A stretch of 64,000 nt of DNA from Cherax quadricarinatus (taxonomy: Eukaryota > Arthropoda > Malacostraca > Decapoda > Parastacidae): assembly GCF_038502225.1 (NCBI RefSeq), contig NC_091391.1:1283502-1347501 (forward strand), in the 5' to 3' direction. Under the pieces are notes generated by a model, which was not told the DNA's origin, searched no databases, and saw only the letters and a program-made list of their open reading frames with translations. The stretch's first letter is position 1, and the number at the start of each line of letters is the position of its first letter. The position numbers and the translations under genes are program-made. Shown one piece after another: positions 10,544 through 20,860 of the stretch.

Positions 10544-13500
10544 TACCTGGAGTTTACCTGGAGAGAGTTTCGGGGGTCAACGCCCCCGCGGCCCGGTCTG
10601 TGACCAGGCCTCCTGGTGGATCAGCGCCTGATCAACCAGGCTGTTGCTGCTGGCTGCACGCAAACCAACGTACGAGCCACAGCCCGGCTGATCAGGAACT
10701 GACTTTAGTTGCTTGTCCAGTGCCAGCTTGAAGACTGCCAGGGGTCTGTTGGTAATCCCCCTTATGTGTGCTGGGAGGCAGTTGAACAGTCTCGGGCCCC
10801 TGACACTTATTGTATGGTCTCTTAACGTGCTAGTGACACCCCTGCTTTTCATTGGGGGGATGGTGCATCGTCTGCCAAGTCTTTTGCTTTCGTAGTGAGT
10901 GATTTTCGTGTGCAAGTTTGGTACTAGTCCCTCTAGGATTTTCCAGGTGTATATAATCATGTATCTCTCCCTCCTGCGTTCCAGGGAATACAGGTTTAGA
11001 AACCTCAAGCGCTCCCAGTAATTGAGGTGTTTTATCTCCGTTATGCGCGCCGTGAAAGTTCTCTGTACATTTTCTAGGTCGGCAATTTCACCTGCCTTGA
11101 AAGGTGCTGTTAGAGTGCAGCAATATTCCAGCCTAGATAGAACAAGTGACCTGAAGAGTGTCATCATGGGCTTGGCCTCCCTAGTTTTGAAGGTTCTCAT
11201 TATCCATCCTGTCATTTTTCTAGCAGATGCGATTGATACAATGTTATGGTCCTTGAAGGTGAGATCCTCCGACATAATCACTCCTAGGTCTTTGACGTTG
11301 GTGTTTCGCTCTATTTTGTGGCCAGAATTTGTTTTGTACTCTGATGAAGATTTAATTTCCTCATGTTTACCATATCTGAGTAATTGAAATTTCTCATCGT
11401 TGAACTTCATATTGTTTTCTGCAGCCCACTGAAAGATTTGGTTGATGTCCGCCTGGAGCCTTTCAGTGTCTGCAATGGAAGACACTGTCATGCAGATTCG
11501 GGTGTCATCTGCAAAGGAAGACACGGTGCTGTGGCTGACATCCTTGTCTATGTCGGATATGAGGATGAGGAACAAGATGGGAGCTAGTACTGTGCCTTGT
11601 GGGGCAGAGCTTTTCACCGTAGCTGCCTCGGACTTTACTCTGTTGACGACTACTCTCTGTGTTCTGTTAGTGAGGAAATTATAGATCCATCGACCGACTT
11701 TTCCTGTTATTCCTTTAGCGCGCATTTTGTGCGCTATTACGCCATGGTCACACTTGTCGAAGGCTTTTGCAAAGTCTGTATATATTACATCTGCATTCTT
11801 TTTGTCTTCTAGTGCATTTAGGACCTTGTCGTAGTGATCCAGTAGTTGAGACAGACAGGAGCGACCTGTTCTAAACCCATGTTGCCCTGGGTTGTGTAAC
11901 TGATGGGTTTCTAGATGGGTGGTGATCTTGCTTCTTAGGACCCTTTCAAAGATTTTTATGATATGGGATGTTAGTGCTATTGGTCTGTAGTTCTTTGCTG
12001 TTGCTTTACTGCCCCCTTTGTGGAGTGGGGCTATGTCTGTTGTTTTTAGTAACTGAGGGACGACCCCCGTGTCCATGCTCCCTCTCCATAGGATGGAAAA
12101 GGCTCGTGATAGGGGCTTCTTGCAGTTCTTGATGAACACAGAGTTCCATGAGTCTGGCCCTGGGGCAGAGTGCATGGGCATGTCATTTATCGCCTGTTCG
12201 AAGTCATTTGGCGTCAGGATAACATCGGATAGGCTTGTGTTAGTCAAATTTTGTGGCTCTCTCATAAAAAATTCATTTTGGTCTTCGACTCTCAGTCTGG
12301 TTAGCGGCTTGCTAAAAACTGAGTCATATTGGGACTTGAGTAGCTCACTCATTTCCTTGCTGTCATCTGTGTAGGACCCATCTTGTTTAAGTAGGGGCCC
12401 AATACTGGACGTTGTTCTCGATTTTGATTTGGCATAGGAGAAGAAATACTTTGGGTTTCTTTCGATTTCATTTATGGCTTTTAGTTCTTCCCGCGATTCC
12501 TGACTCCTAAAGGATTCTTTTAGCTTAAGTTCGATGCTTGCTATTTCTCTGACCAGTGTCTCCCTGCGCATTTCAGATATATTGACCTCTTTTAGCCGCT
12601 CTGTTATTCTTTTCCGTCGCCTGTAAAGGGAGCGCCTGTCTCTTTCTATTTTACATCTACTCCTCCTTTTTCTTAGAGGAATAAGCCTTGTGCATACATC
12701 GAGTGCCACCGAGTTAATCTGTTCTAGGCATAAGTTTGGGTCTGTGTTGCTTAGTATATCTTCCCAGCTTATATCGGTTAGGACTTGGTTTACTTGGTCC
12801 CACTTTATGTTTTTGTTATTGAAGTTGAATTTGGTGAATGCTCCCTCGTGACTAGTCTCATTTTGTCGGTCTGGGGCTCCATGCATACATGTCTGAACCT
12901 CAATTATGTTGTGATCTGAGTATATTGTTTTTGATATGGTGACATTTCTTATCAGATCATCATTGTTAGTGAAGATGAGGTCTAGTGTATTCTCCAGTCT
13001 TGTAGGCTCTATTATTTGCTGGTTTAAATTGAATTTTGTGCAGAGATTTAAAAGCTCGTGTGAGTGTGAGTTTTCATCAGAGCTGCCTCCTGGTGTTATT
13101 ACTGCAACAATATTATTTGCTATATTCCTCCATTTTAGGTGCCTTAAGTTGAAATCCCCCAGGAGCAAGATGTTGGGTGCAGGAGCTGGAAGATTTTCCA
13201 GACAGTGGTCAATTTTTAACAGCTGTTCCTGGAATTGCTGGGATGTTGCATCCGGAGGCTTGTAGACTACCACAATGACTAGGTTTTGGTTCTCGACCTT
13301 TACTGCTAAAACTTCCACTACGTCATTTGAGGCATTAAGCAGTTCTGTGCAAACAAGTGACTCTGCAATGTACAGGCCAACCCCCCCCTTTTGCCTGTTC
13401 ACTCTGTCACATCTGTATAGGTTGTAACCTGGGATCCATACTTCGTTGTCCAAGTGATCCTTTATGTGGGTCTCAGTGAAAGCCGCGAACATTGCCTTTG

Positions 13501-13603
13501 CCTCTGCAAGCAGTCCACGGATGAAAGGTATTTTGTTGTTTGTAGCTGGCTTTAGACCCTGTATATTTGCAAAGAAGAATGTTATCGGACTGGTGGTATT
13601 GTT
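10544..13603 (-). mobile_element. CR1/Jockey-type LINE with open EN-RT frame
   Basis: About 3.06 kb of LINE is inserted in the 27-bp array. The 3' end (left side) finishes with CCAGGTAAACTCCAGGTA and a few A's. The 5' end stops just before the endonuclease domain, so the 5' UTR and any ORF1 are missing. Array units resume directly on both sides and at most about 3 bp (GGT) is shared at the junctions. At least five other pieces of the same or a related family occur in this window. Confidence 0.88.
10577..13603 (-). CDS. LINE ORF2: apurinic-type endonuclease plus reverse transcriptase
   Basis: A single uninterrupted frame of about 1008 LINE codons ends at 10577. It continues upstream into translated minisatellite (to 13783), giving a chimeric 1068-residue reading, of which the first 60 or so residues are not LINE. 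Endonuclease landmarks are FFFANIQGLKP, FTETHI near residue 106, LLLGDFNLRHLKW and YSDHNIIEV. RT landmarks are SAPGPDSW, NYRPIALTSHIIKIFE, YTDFAKAFDKCDH (motif A), SAPQGTVLAP (motif B) and FADD near 758 (motif C). The C-terminal RGPRLFNCLPAHIRGI region follows. EN plus RT without RNase H fits the CR1/Jockey group. The protein would nick DNA and prime reverse transcription at the target. Catalytic residues look intact, but the native start and ORF1 are absent, so autonomous activity is unlikely. Confidence 0.88.
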   Translation of the reverse strand, partial: NNTTSPITFFFANIQGLKPATNNKIPFIRGLLAEAKAMFAAFTETHIKDHLDNEVWIPGYNLYRCDRVNRQKGGVGLYIAESLVCTELLNASNDVVEVLAVKVENQNLVIVVVYKPPDATSQQFQEQLLKIDHCLENLPAPAPNILLLGDFNLRHLKWRNIANNIVAVITPGGSSDENSHSHELLNLCTKFNLNQQIIEPTRLENTLDLIFTNNDDLIRNVTISKTIYSDHNIIEVQTCMHGAPDRQNETSHEGAFTKFNFNNKNIKWDQVNQVLTDISWEDILSNTDPNLCLEQINSVALDVCTRLIPLRKRRSRCKIERDRRSLYRRRKRITERLKEVNISEMRRETLVREIASIELKLKESFRSQESREELKAINEIERNPKYFFSYAKSKSRTTSSIGPLLKQDGSYTDDSKEMSELLKSQYDSVFSKPLTRLRVEDQNEFFMREPQNLTNTSLSDVILTPNDFEQAINDMPMHSAPGPDSWNSVFIKNCKKPLSRAFSILWRGSMDTGVVPQLLKTTDIAPLHKGGSKATAKNYRPIALTSHIIKIFERVLRSKITTHLETHQLHNPGQHGFRTGRSCLSQLLDHYDKVLNALEDKKNADVIYTDFAKAFDKCDHGVIAHKMRAKGITGKVGRWIYNFLTNRTQRVVVNRVKSEAATVKSSAPQGTVLAPILFLILISDIDKDVSHSTVSSFADDTRICMTVSSIADTERLQADINQIFQWAAENNMKFNDEKFQLLRYGKHEEIKSSSEYKTNSGHKIERNTNVKDLGVIMSEDLTFKDHNIVSIASARKMTGWIMRTFKTREAKPMMTLFRSLVLSRLEYCCTLTAPFKAGEIADLENVQRTFTARITEIKHLNYWERLRFLNLYSLERRRERYMIIYTWKILEGLVPNLHTKITHYESKRLGRRCTIPPMKSRGVTSTLRDHTISVRGPRLFNCLPAHIRGITNRPLAVFKLALDKQLKSVPDQPGCGSYVGLRAASSNSLVDQALIHQEAWSQTGPRGR

Positions 13604-13762
13604 GGTACCTGAAGAACCTGGACAAGTGGTGGTACCTGAAGAACCTGGCCAAGTGGTGGTACCTGAAGAACCTGGACAAGTGGTGGTACCTGAAGAACCT
13701 GGACAAGTGGTGGTACCTGAAGAACCTGGACAAGTGGTGGTACCTGAAGAACCTGGCCAAGT
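13604..13762. repeat. 27-bp minisatellite, right part
   Basis: Six units of the GGTACCTGAAGAACCTGGAC repeat resume after the LINE, showing that the LINE entered an existing array. Confidence 0.92.
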
Positions 13763-13922
13763 AATTTTATGCTTAGAAGTCACAAAAATATTTACAGAAG
13801 CATAATCTTGTGGGTTTAGCGCTTATGACGCCAGAGTTTGTATTAGAGCGTCGGGGGGGGGGGCATTCGTTTTGAAATGGGGTTATACAGTGTATATTTA
13901 CAGACTTTGTAGGCTGATTCAT
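13763..13922. other. Spacer with G-run
   Basis: Short low-copy sequence. A GGGTTTAGCGCTT string (13810-13822) resembles part of the SINE at 21074-21238, and an 11-bp or longer G-run lies at about 13851. It may be a decayed SINE scrap. Confidence 0.4.
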
Positions 13923-14203
13923 CTTACCTAGACTCCCTTGGTCTTACCTAGACTCCCTTGGTCTTACCTAGACTCCCTTGGTCTTACCTAGACTCCCTTG
14001 GTCTTACCTAGACTCCCTTGGTCTTACCTAGACTCCCTTGGTCTTACCTAGACTCCCTTGGTCTTACCTAGACTCCCTTGGTCTTACCTAGACTCCCTTG
14101 GTCTTACCTAGACTCCCTTGGTCTTACCTAGACTCCCTTGGTCTTACCTAGACTCCCTTGGTCTTACCTAGACTCCCTTGGTCTTACCTAGACTCCCTTG
14201 GTC
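13923..14203. repeat. 20-bp minisatellite, left part
   Basis: Fourteen essentially perfect copies of TCTTACCTAGACTCCCTTGG. The array is split by a SINE and resumes at 14503. Confidence 0.93.
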
Positions 14204-14502
14204 CCTTGGCCCGGTGGCCTGGTGGCTAAAGCTCCCGCTTCACACACGGAGGGCCCGGGTTCGATTCCCGGCGGGTGGAAACATTCGACACGTTTCCTTA
14301 CACCTGTTGTCCTGTTCACCTAGCAGCAAATAGGTACCTGGGTGTTAGTCGACTGGTGTGGGTGGCATCCTGGGGGACAAGATTAAGGACCCCAATGGAA
14401 ATAAGTTAGACAGTCCTCGATGACGCACTGACTTTCTTGGGTTATCCTGGGTGGCTAATCCTCCGGGGTTAAAAATCCGAACGAAATCTTATCTTATCTT
14501 AT
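14204..14502 (+). mobile_element. tRNA-derived SINE with (CTTAT)n tail
   Basis: A 299-bp element. The head resembles a tRNA (perhaps a valine type, from a CAC in the anticodon-loop position). A unique body contains TTACACCTGTTGTCCTG and AGGACCCCAATGGAAATAAG. The 3' end AATCCGAACGAAAT is followed by CTTAT repeats. CTTGGTC flanks it at 14197-14203 and 14503-14509 and may be a short target duplication, though it also belongs to the array unit. A second copy lies at 28741-29030. Confidence 0.85.
14215..14268 (+). promoter_or_regulatory. Internal Pol III A and B boxes of the SINE
   Basis: An A-box-like TGGCCTGGTGGC lies at 14215-14226 and a consensus B box GGTTCGATTCC at 14258-14268, spaced as in tRNA genes. 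Confidence 0.75.
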
Positions 14503-14610
14503 CTTGGTCTTACCTAGACTCCCTTGGTCTTACCTAGACCCCCTTGGTCTTACCTAGACCCCCTTGATCTTACCTAGACCCCCTTGATCTTACCTAGACC
14601 CCCTTGATCT
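14503..14610. repeat. 20-bp minisatellite, right part
   Basis: Five units follow the SINE. They increasingly carry ACCCCCTTGAT in place of ACTCCCTTGGT. Confidence 0.9.
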
Positions 14611-14682
14611 TACCTTCACCTTCCTTCATCCTCCCTTGCGCCACTACTCGTCTTCATATTAGTAAGCCCTGTACCTGGACCC

Positions 14683-14851
14683 CTGGAGTATGCAGCATAC
14701 TCCAGGTATACCTGGAGTATGCAACATACTCCAGTTTCTATCAAAGTAACTTATAAATTTAGATAGCGTCAAGTAGGATAGATAAGGTATATAATTGGAG
14801 CATCTGCTATATGCATTATGAATGCATATAGCAGGGGAGAGTAATCTCCCC
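14683..14851. other. Cluster of four short hairpins
   Basis: Four inverted repeats lie within 170 bp: 14683-14693/14695-14705 (11-bp arms, 1-nt gap), 14712-14721/14725-14734 (10-bp arms), 14804-14817/14821-14834 (14-bp perfect arms, loop ATG) and 14834-14840/14845-14851 (7-bp arms). The first two share the stem CTGGAGTATG and are tandem relatives. No coding or transposon ends were recognised. Confidence 0.75.
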
Positions 14852-15419
14852 TGAAGGCATAGATTACGTAGAACTGTTGGCCTGGGAACCCACCAACGAC
14901 CTTCAGTAGCTGTCTGCAATCTGTTATTGTACATGGTTTCAGTGGGGATTTTGGTGGGTTTCGGGCTTGGGTAGTGGTTGTGGTGGGTGTTCTACGTTTT
15001 TTATGCCTTTGGCCAAACTGTCCAAAGTTAAATATTGATTCATTGAGTGAAAATTGTGTAATCATTTTGGAAAATTTAAGCGGTGTTCAGATTCCTATGA
15101 ATATAAAAGTATTGAGAACTGCAGTTGGTTTGATAGTTTGTAAGTAGTTTAGTGTAACACTTCTGGCAGCAGACATTAATGATGAAAATAATGAAAACCT
15201 CTGTGATCTGAAGTGTTAGTCGGCAGAAAGGTCACTAACATCTGATGAGTATAGTTAAGGGGGGGGGGTTGATTTGCATTGTTATTATTGGAAATGGGAT
15301 TATTAACCCTGCTGGGTTAGAAACCCCCCAAAAATACAGGTAGAGAGTGGGGGGGGGGCTTGAATGTAGTGGTCCTCAGGTTGTGCCTGGGATGACAGCC
15401 ATAACTTGCCTGCAAGGTA
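14852..15419. other. Unique sequence, no gene seen
   Basis: AT-rich low-copy sequence with G-runs at about 15259 and 15347. Nothing else was recognised. Confidence 0.5.
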
Positions 15420-15557
15420 TTCAAATTCAAAGTTTATTCTCTATAAGGATTACAATGCTGAGTTTACAGAAATTTGGTTATTGTGTTGTTTACATGTAGT
15501 AAAATAGTGATTACAGAGTGTACCACTAGAACGCTTAGCATGGCTAGGCATTTCGGG

Positions 15558-15905
15558 CATTTAGTTTAATATGTTTATTATGCACCACATACCCATCCTG
15601 TGGGCGGTAGTCAAAAGATTACAGAGGTACATAATTGGTCCAGGGACTGGACTCCAAAGTTTTGATAGCTGAGCAAGTTACAGAGGTAATGAACTCACAA
15701 TTTACAAAGGCAATGAACTCACAATTTACAAAGGTAATGAACTCACAATTTACAAAGGTAATGAACTCCAGGTAAGTCTGGTCACAATCATGACAAGTTA
15801 CAAAGGTATTTACAGATTACAGAGGTACGTAATGGGTCCAGGGACTGGGCCCCCAAAGTTTTGATAGCTGAACTAGGTACAAAGGTAATGAGCTCACAAG
15901 TTACA
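15558..15905 (-). repeat. Shared LINE 3' module and short local repeats
   Basis: The core CCATCCTGTGGGCGGTAGT (15593-15611) is followed by a block with GGTCCAGGGACTGG. A second partial copy lies at 15810-15900, and ACAAAGGTAATGAACTCACA repeats lie in between. Related cores occur at 3924-3942, 23973-23991 and 30105-30123, all in the same orientation. Confidence 0.75.
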
Positions 15906-16247
15906 AAGGTAATGAATTCTGTAGAATGGTTACTTACGTTTATACTTTGGCTACATACTTACGTTTATACTTTGGCTACAATCATGAACAAATTATAGAG
16001 TAATGAGCAGACTTAGTTTTATTCTTAATTGTAAAATATTACAAATTATGAGGTAAGTTGGTATTATGTCTAAGTGACTAAATACTAGTTTGTGAGTTTA
16101 GCAATGTGAATGCTTTTGTTTTGGCACAGTACATAGTTTCAGTATTGGAGTATCACAGGATTCATTATTTTAAGATTGAGATTAATATTTCTGTTTATGG
16201 TCAAATGAGTGAGTGAAAGTGTGAACCACCAGGTGGTATTCGTATAG

Positions 16248-19135
16248 TTAGTTGACGGGGTGTATCAGGGAGATAAGATGTTTTCTAATGGTAGTTTTGA
16301 AGGTGATGAATGTGTCTGCAGTTCTAGAGTTCTCAGGTAGGGTATTCCAGATTTTAGGGACTTTGACATACATTGAATTTTTGTAAAGGTTTAGTCGGAC
16401 ACGGGGAATGTCGTAGAGATGTTTGTGTCTGGTGTTATGCCTGTGGGTTCTGTCACAACTATCAAGAAAGCGTTTTAGGTCAAGGTTGATATTAGAGTTT
16501 AAGGCCCTGTAGATGTAGATTGCACACTAGTAAGTGTGGATGTACTGAACTGGGAGTAAGTTTAAGTCTATGAAGAGTGGGGGGGTGTGTTGCCAGGGAT
16601 GGGATTTAGTGATTATTCTTACTGCAGCTTTTTGTTGGGTTATTATTGGCTTTAGGTGTGTTGCTGCAGTTGATCCCCAAGCACAAATAGCATAGGTGAG
16701 GTATGGATAAATAAGTGAGTGGTATAGTGTGAGAAGGGCATTTTGCGGCACGTAGTATCGTATCTTGGAGAGGATCCCAACCGTTTTGGATACTTTTTTG
16801 GTTATATGCTGGATATGGGTGCTGAAATTCAGGTTGTTGTCAAGGTATAAGCCTAGGAATTTGCCCCCATTATTTCTGGTAATTAGAGTGTTGTCAATCT
16901 TAATGTTAATTTGTGCATCTCCTGCTCTGCTACCAAACATAATATAGTAGGTTTTGTCAGTGTTAAGCGTAAGTTTATTGGCTGTCATCCAAGTCGATAT
17001 TTTAATCAGCTCCTCATTCACAATGGTGTTGAGGGTGGCAAGATTAGGGTGAGAGATGACGTAAGTCGTGTCGTCAGCAAAGAGAATGAGTTTCAGGTGT
17101 TGGGATACATTTGGAAGGTCATTGATGTATATGAGGAAGAGCAGGGGACCAAGGACACTTCCCTGTGGAACTCCAGTATCAAGTGGCCGTGTTGCTGATG
17201 CTGTGTCTTTAATGGTGACATACTGATACCTATTAGTAATGTAAGATTTGAAATAAGCAAGCGCATGGCCTCTTATACCGTAATGATCAAGTTTGTGGAG
17301 TAGGATGTCGTGGTCTACTGTGTCAAAAGCTTTTCTTAGGTCAATAAAAATTCCTAGTGGATATTCCTTATTTTCCAATGCTGTGTAAAGCAGATCTAGT
17401 ATTTTTATGATTGCATCATTAGTGCTTTTATTTTTCCTGAATCCAAATTGGCAGGGGTTGAGTATGTTTTGAGCCTTTATAAATGAATACAGTCTCCTGT
17501 GCACGAGTTTCTCAAAGATTTTGGATAGCAATGGTAAGTTAGATATTGGCCTATAGTTGTTTAAGTCTGTAGGGTCACCACCTTTATGTATTGGTGTAAC
17601 CCTTGCCATCTTGAGTAGTTTCGGGAAGGTGCTAGTCTCTAGTGACTTGTTAAAAAGTAATGAAATAGCATGCGAAAGGACATGGGCCGCTCGCTTGTAC
17701 AGTAATGGTGGGACATGAGACAGATTCCCCGAGTTATTTTTAAGTGACTTTATAATCTCAGTGACTTCCGTGGGCTCAGTTGGTGCAAGATAGAAGGAAT
17801 TAGGGAAATTCCCATCTAGGTAGTCCCCGGCATGGGCATTGGTATGTGGGATTTTACTGGCGAGATTAGATCCTATAGTTGAGAAGAAGTCGTTTATCTT
17901 GTTAGCTGTGTCAGTGGGATGTAGTGGTGTTTCATTAGGTTTAGTTAGGACAATATTCTTGGTTTTTCTCAGTTTGTGGGTCCCTAGAATCTGAGAGAGT
18001 TTTTTCCAGGTCTTTTTTATATCTCCTCTAGTGTCTGTGAATCTACTGGAGTAGTATAGTTGTTTGGCTTTCTTTATTACTTTGGTGAGAGCTGATGAAT
18101 AGTGTTTAAGAATATCTTTGTGTATTAAGCCCTGTCTATATTGCTTTTCATATTGGTGTTTCTTGTCAATGGATTTCAGAATGGTGCTGGTTAGCCATGG
18201 GCAACCAAGCCATTTGTTTGTGATCTGTTTTGTTTTTATAGGACAATGTTTGTTGTATAGTCTAAGTAATTTGTTAAGAAAAATGTCTGTCCAGTCATCA
18301 ATACCATTGGCCTTGGAGAATTCTGTAGGCCAGTCAACAGTCTCTAGGTCAGCTGTGAGTTTCCTTACGGAGGCCTCGTCATGGAGTCTAAATGAGATTT
18401 TGTTGTATTCAAGTGGTGGTTTACTAATGTTTGTCAGGAGGAAGGTAGGGTAGTGGTCTGTAGTGCTATCTGTGATTATCCCTGATTTAAGGGGGGCTAG
18501 TATATTGGTCCATATGTGGTCTATTATGGTTGCACTTGTCTCAGTGAGCCTGGTTGGTTTAGTTATTGTTGGTATGAGAAGTGTGTTGTTCATATTGTTG
18601 ATGAAATCAGTTACAGGCTGATCATCTAGTAAGCCAAGGTTGATGTTGAAGTCTCCAGCTAAGAGTAGGTGGTGCTTATTCATTTGTCTGTTTGTTATTA
18701 GTGACTAATTTCTCACTGAAATTTGGGATGTTTGTGTGAGGTATCCGGTAAATGGCACCGATTGTTATAGGCGTCTTAAGGTTTTTTACAGTAAAATTAG
18801 CAAAAATGTATACCCCATATTCATCACTAAAGCAAGTGGTGCTAAGACAAGATAATTGGTTAGAGTAATAGATTGCAATACCACCCCCAACTTGGTTTGG
18901 TCTGCAGTTGTGAATTGCTGTGTATCCTGGTAGAGGGTAGATATCTATTGTCCTGCTTAAGCCAGGTCTCAGTAAGAATAATGCAGGAGAAGGGTGTCTT
19001 TAGTGATTCAAGGAGTGCTAGGAGGTCATCATAGTGTTTGCTTAAGGACCTGATGTAGTTAAGTACTGATAGACTTTTAGCATTGTTTAGGATAGTGGTG
19101 GCTTGTGATGCTGTGTAATAAAGGCAGTTACCCAA
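16248..19135 (-). pseudogene. Broken L2/CR1-like ORF2 (endonuclease plus RT)
   Basis: The longest open part is 16527-18683 (718 codons). It starts at the endonuclease segment HLLLAGDFNINL and runs through DHYPTF, then RT motifs PISNLPLLSKIFE, IDLRKAFDTVDHDILLHKL (A), TGVPQGSVLGP (B) and FADD near residue 534 (C). The endonuclease N-terminus lies upstream in two other frames: LNNAKSLSVLNYIRSLSKHY to CIILTETWLKQ (18860-19135), then IAIYYSNQL to GAIYRIPH (about 18680-18860). This gives at least two frameshifts. At the other end an in-frame TAG (16527-16529) precedes about 92 more matching codons to the natural-looking stop at 16248. The copy cannot make a full protein. Confidence 0.85.
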
Positions 19136-19649
19136 TCAAAACCTATTGGAAAGTGTCAGATTATGGAGGTTTAGATCAGGGTCAACGTGATCAATCATCT
19201 TCTAGGTTTAAATTATGGTTATTTATATCCTGAGTTGTGTGTTGAGTTATAGTACTGATATCTGTAGTGGTAGGAAGTTTGGACAAGTATATAGCTAGAG
19301 TATTTTGGTTATGTAGGGTATAGTCACTACTACACATAATGAAGTTGATGTTGTCTATGTGTTGTGCTGGAATGAACTAAAGTACAACTAGGTATAAACT
19401 AGTAATATAAAAATACAAATTAAAAATAGAACAAGACTCTCACTTGTAATTGCACTAAGGTCTAATAATGACTTTTGTGGAGTCTATGTTTTGAGCTAGA
19501 ATGAGCTAAAGTACAATAGGTTTAATCTAATAATATAAAAATACAAAGTAAAAATAGCACTAGTCTCTCACTAGTAATTGCACTATGGTCTAATATAGTG
19601 AATTTGGTATTGACTATGTATTGAGCTAGAGTAAAACTTTAATAATAAG

Positions 19650-19960
19650 ATTAGCCGGTATTCTCCAGGCCCGAGCCTTTTCCAAGTGGTGGCCCGGCCT
19701 TGGCTCCCTCTTTAGGGAGTGTCTGAGACCTAAGTCTCCCATGGGAGGAGGCAAGTGCCTCCTCATCTTTGGGACCAACTGTCCCCAGGCCTAGCCACAA
19801 GCTAGGCCTCTCTGTCTCTGGTCTGCCATCCCCGCCCCAAGGGGGCTAATGGGAATGACAAGTCTTATGAGCTAAAGGCTCGGGATCAGGCACCTACCCT
19901 ACCCTAGAAGGGTTAGGCATGGTATCGATCAGTAAAACTGTGTTATTATTATTATTAAAG
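19650..19960 (+). mobile_element. SINE-like element, first of a tandem pair
   Basis: About 310 bp from TTAGCCGGTATTCTCC to CGATCAGTAAAACTGTG followed by (TTA)n. The body holds CCCAAGGGGGCTAATGGGAA. No clear tRNA boxes were seen. The second copy starts right after the (TTA)n tail. Confidence 0.7.
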
Positions 19961-20249
19961 ATTCGCCGGTATTCTCCGGGCCCGGGCCTTTTCCCAAGTG
20001 GTGGCCCGGCTTTGGCTCCCTCTTTAGGGAGTGTCTGAGACCTAAGTCTCCCATGGGAGGAGGCACAAGTACCTCCTCATCTTTGGGACCAACTGTCCCC
20101 AGGCCTAGCCACAAGCTAGGCCTCTCTGGTCTGCCATCCCCGCCCCAAGGGGGCTAATGGGAATGACAGTCTTATGAGCTAAAGGCTCGGGCTCAGGCAC
20201 CTACCCTACCCTAGAAGGGTTAGGCATGGTGTCGATCAGTAAAACTGTG
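19961..20249 (+). mobile_element. SINE-like element, second of a tandem pair
   Basis: The same family, order and orientation as the preceding copy, with small differences (for example CTCTCTGTCTCTGG against CTCTCTGG). Head-to-tail placement may reflect insertion of one copy into the tail of the other. Confidence 0.7.
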
Positions 20250-20860
20250 ATTAATCTAATAATATAATAAAGGCACAAGACTCTCAATTGTAATTGCACT
20301 AAGGTCTTATGTAAGTTGTTTACAAGAATTAGAGTATAATTAGATTTAAATTGACAGGATAAATTACACAAATTAAGGTAGCAAAATAATAATAAAAAAA
20401 ATAAAAATAGAAATGGCAATGACTTGGTTATAATATGCTAGTAAGATGGTAGACAGGATAATATAAAAGTTGTAGCTGAAAATACTAGGTTAAAAAAGTA
20501 TGGAATAAAAATGGTCAATAAAAGAAGTTTACAATAAGTTTGATCAATATAGTTTAAAGTAAAATTGGGCAATAATAGGGATTTAGAATAAAATTGGGCA
20601 ATTGAGTATTTTTTAAAGTGAGGTAGAATTATTGAAGACAAGTTATGGTTATTTTATTATAAACTAAGATGGAACAGTGATGTGGTAAGTTGTAAAAAAG
20701 GAGATAGATTCTGTAAATATTAAACACAATTAAGACTAAGGTAGAATGGTCGTTGAATACAACAATGACAATCAAAAGTAGTTGGGGTATTAGAATTTTA
20801 GGGGGGCACAAATTTATGACAATATAACACTAACGGTGGACTATGGGTATTATCTGCACT

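Larger units (their letters stand above)
19376..20330. repeat. Imperfect ~127-bp AT-rich direct repeats
   Basis: AAAGTACAA..AGG, CTAATAATATAAAAATAC and GTAATTGCACTAAGGTCT recur at about 19380, 19507 and (partly) 20250, a period near 127 bp. The third copy is split by the SINE pair. These repeats sit between the ORF1 and ORF2 remnants of the LINE. Confidence 0.65.
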
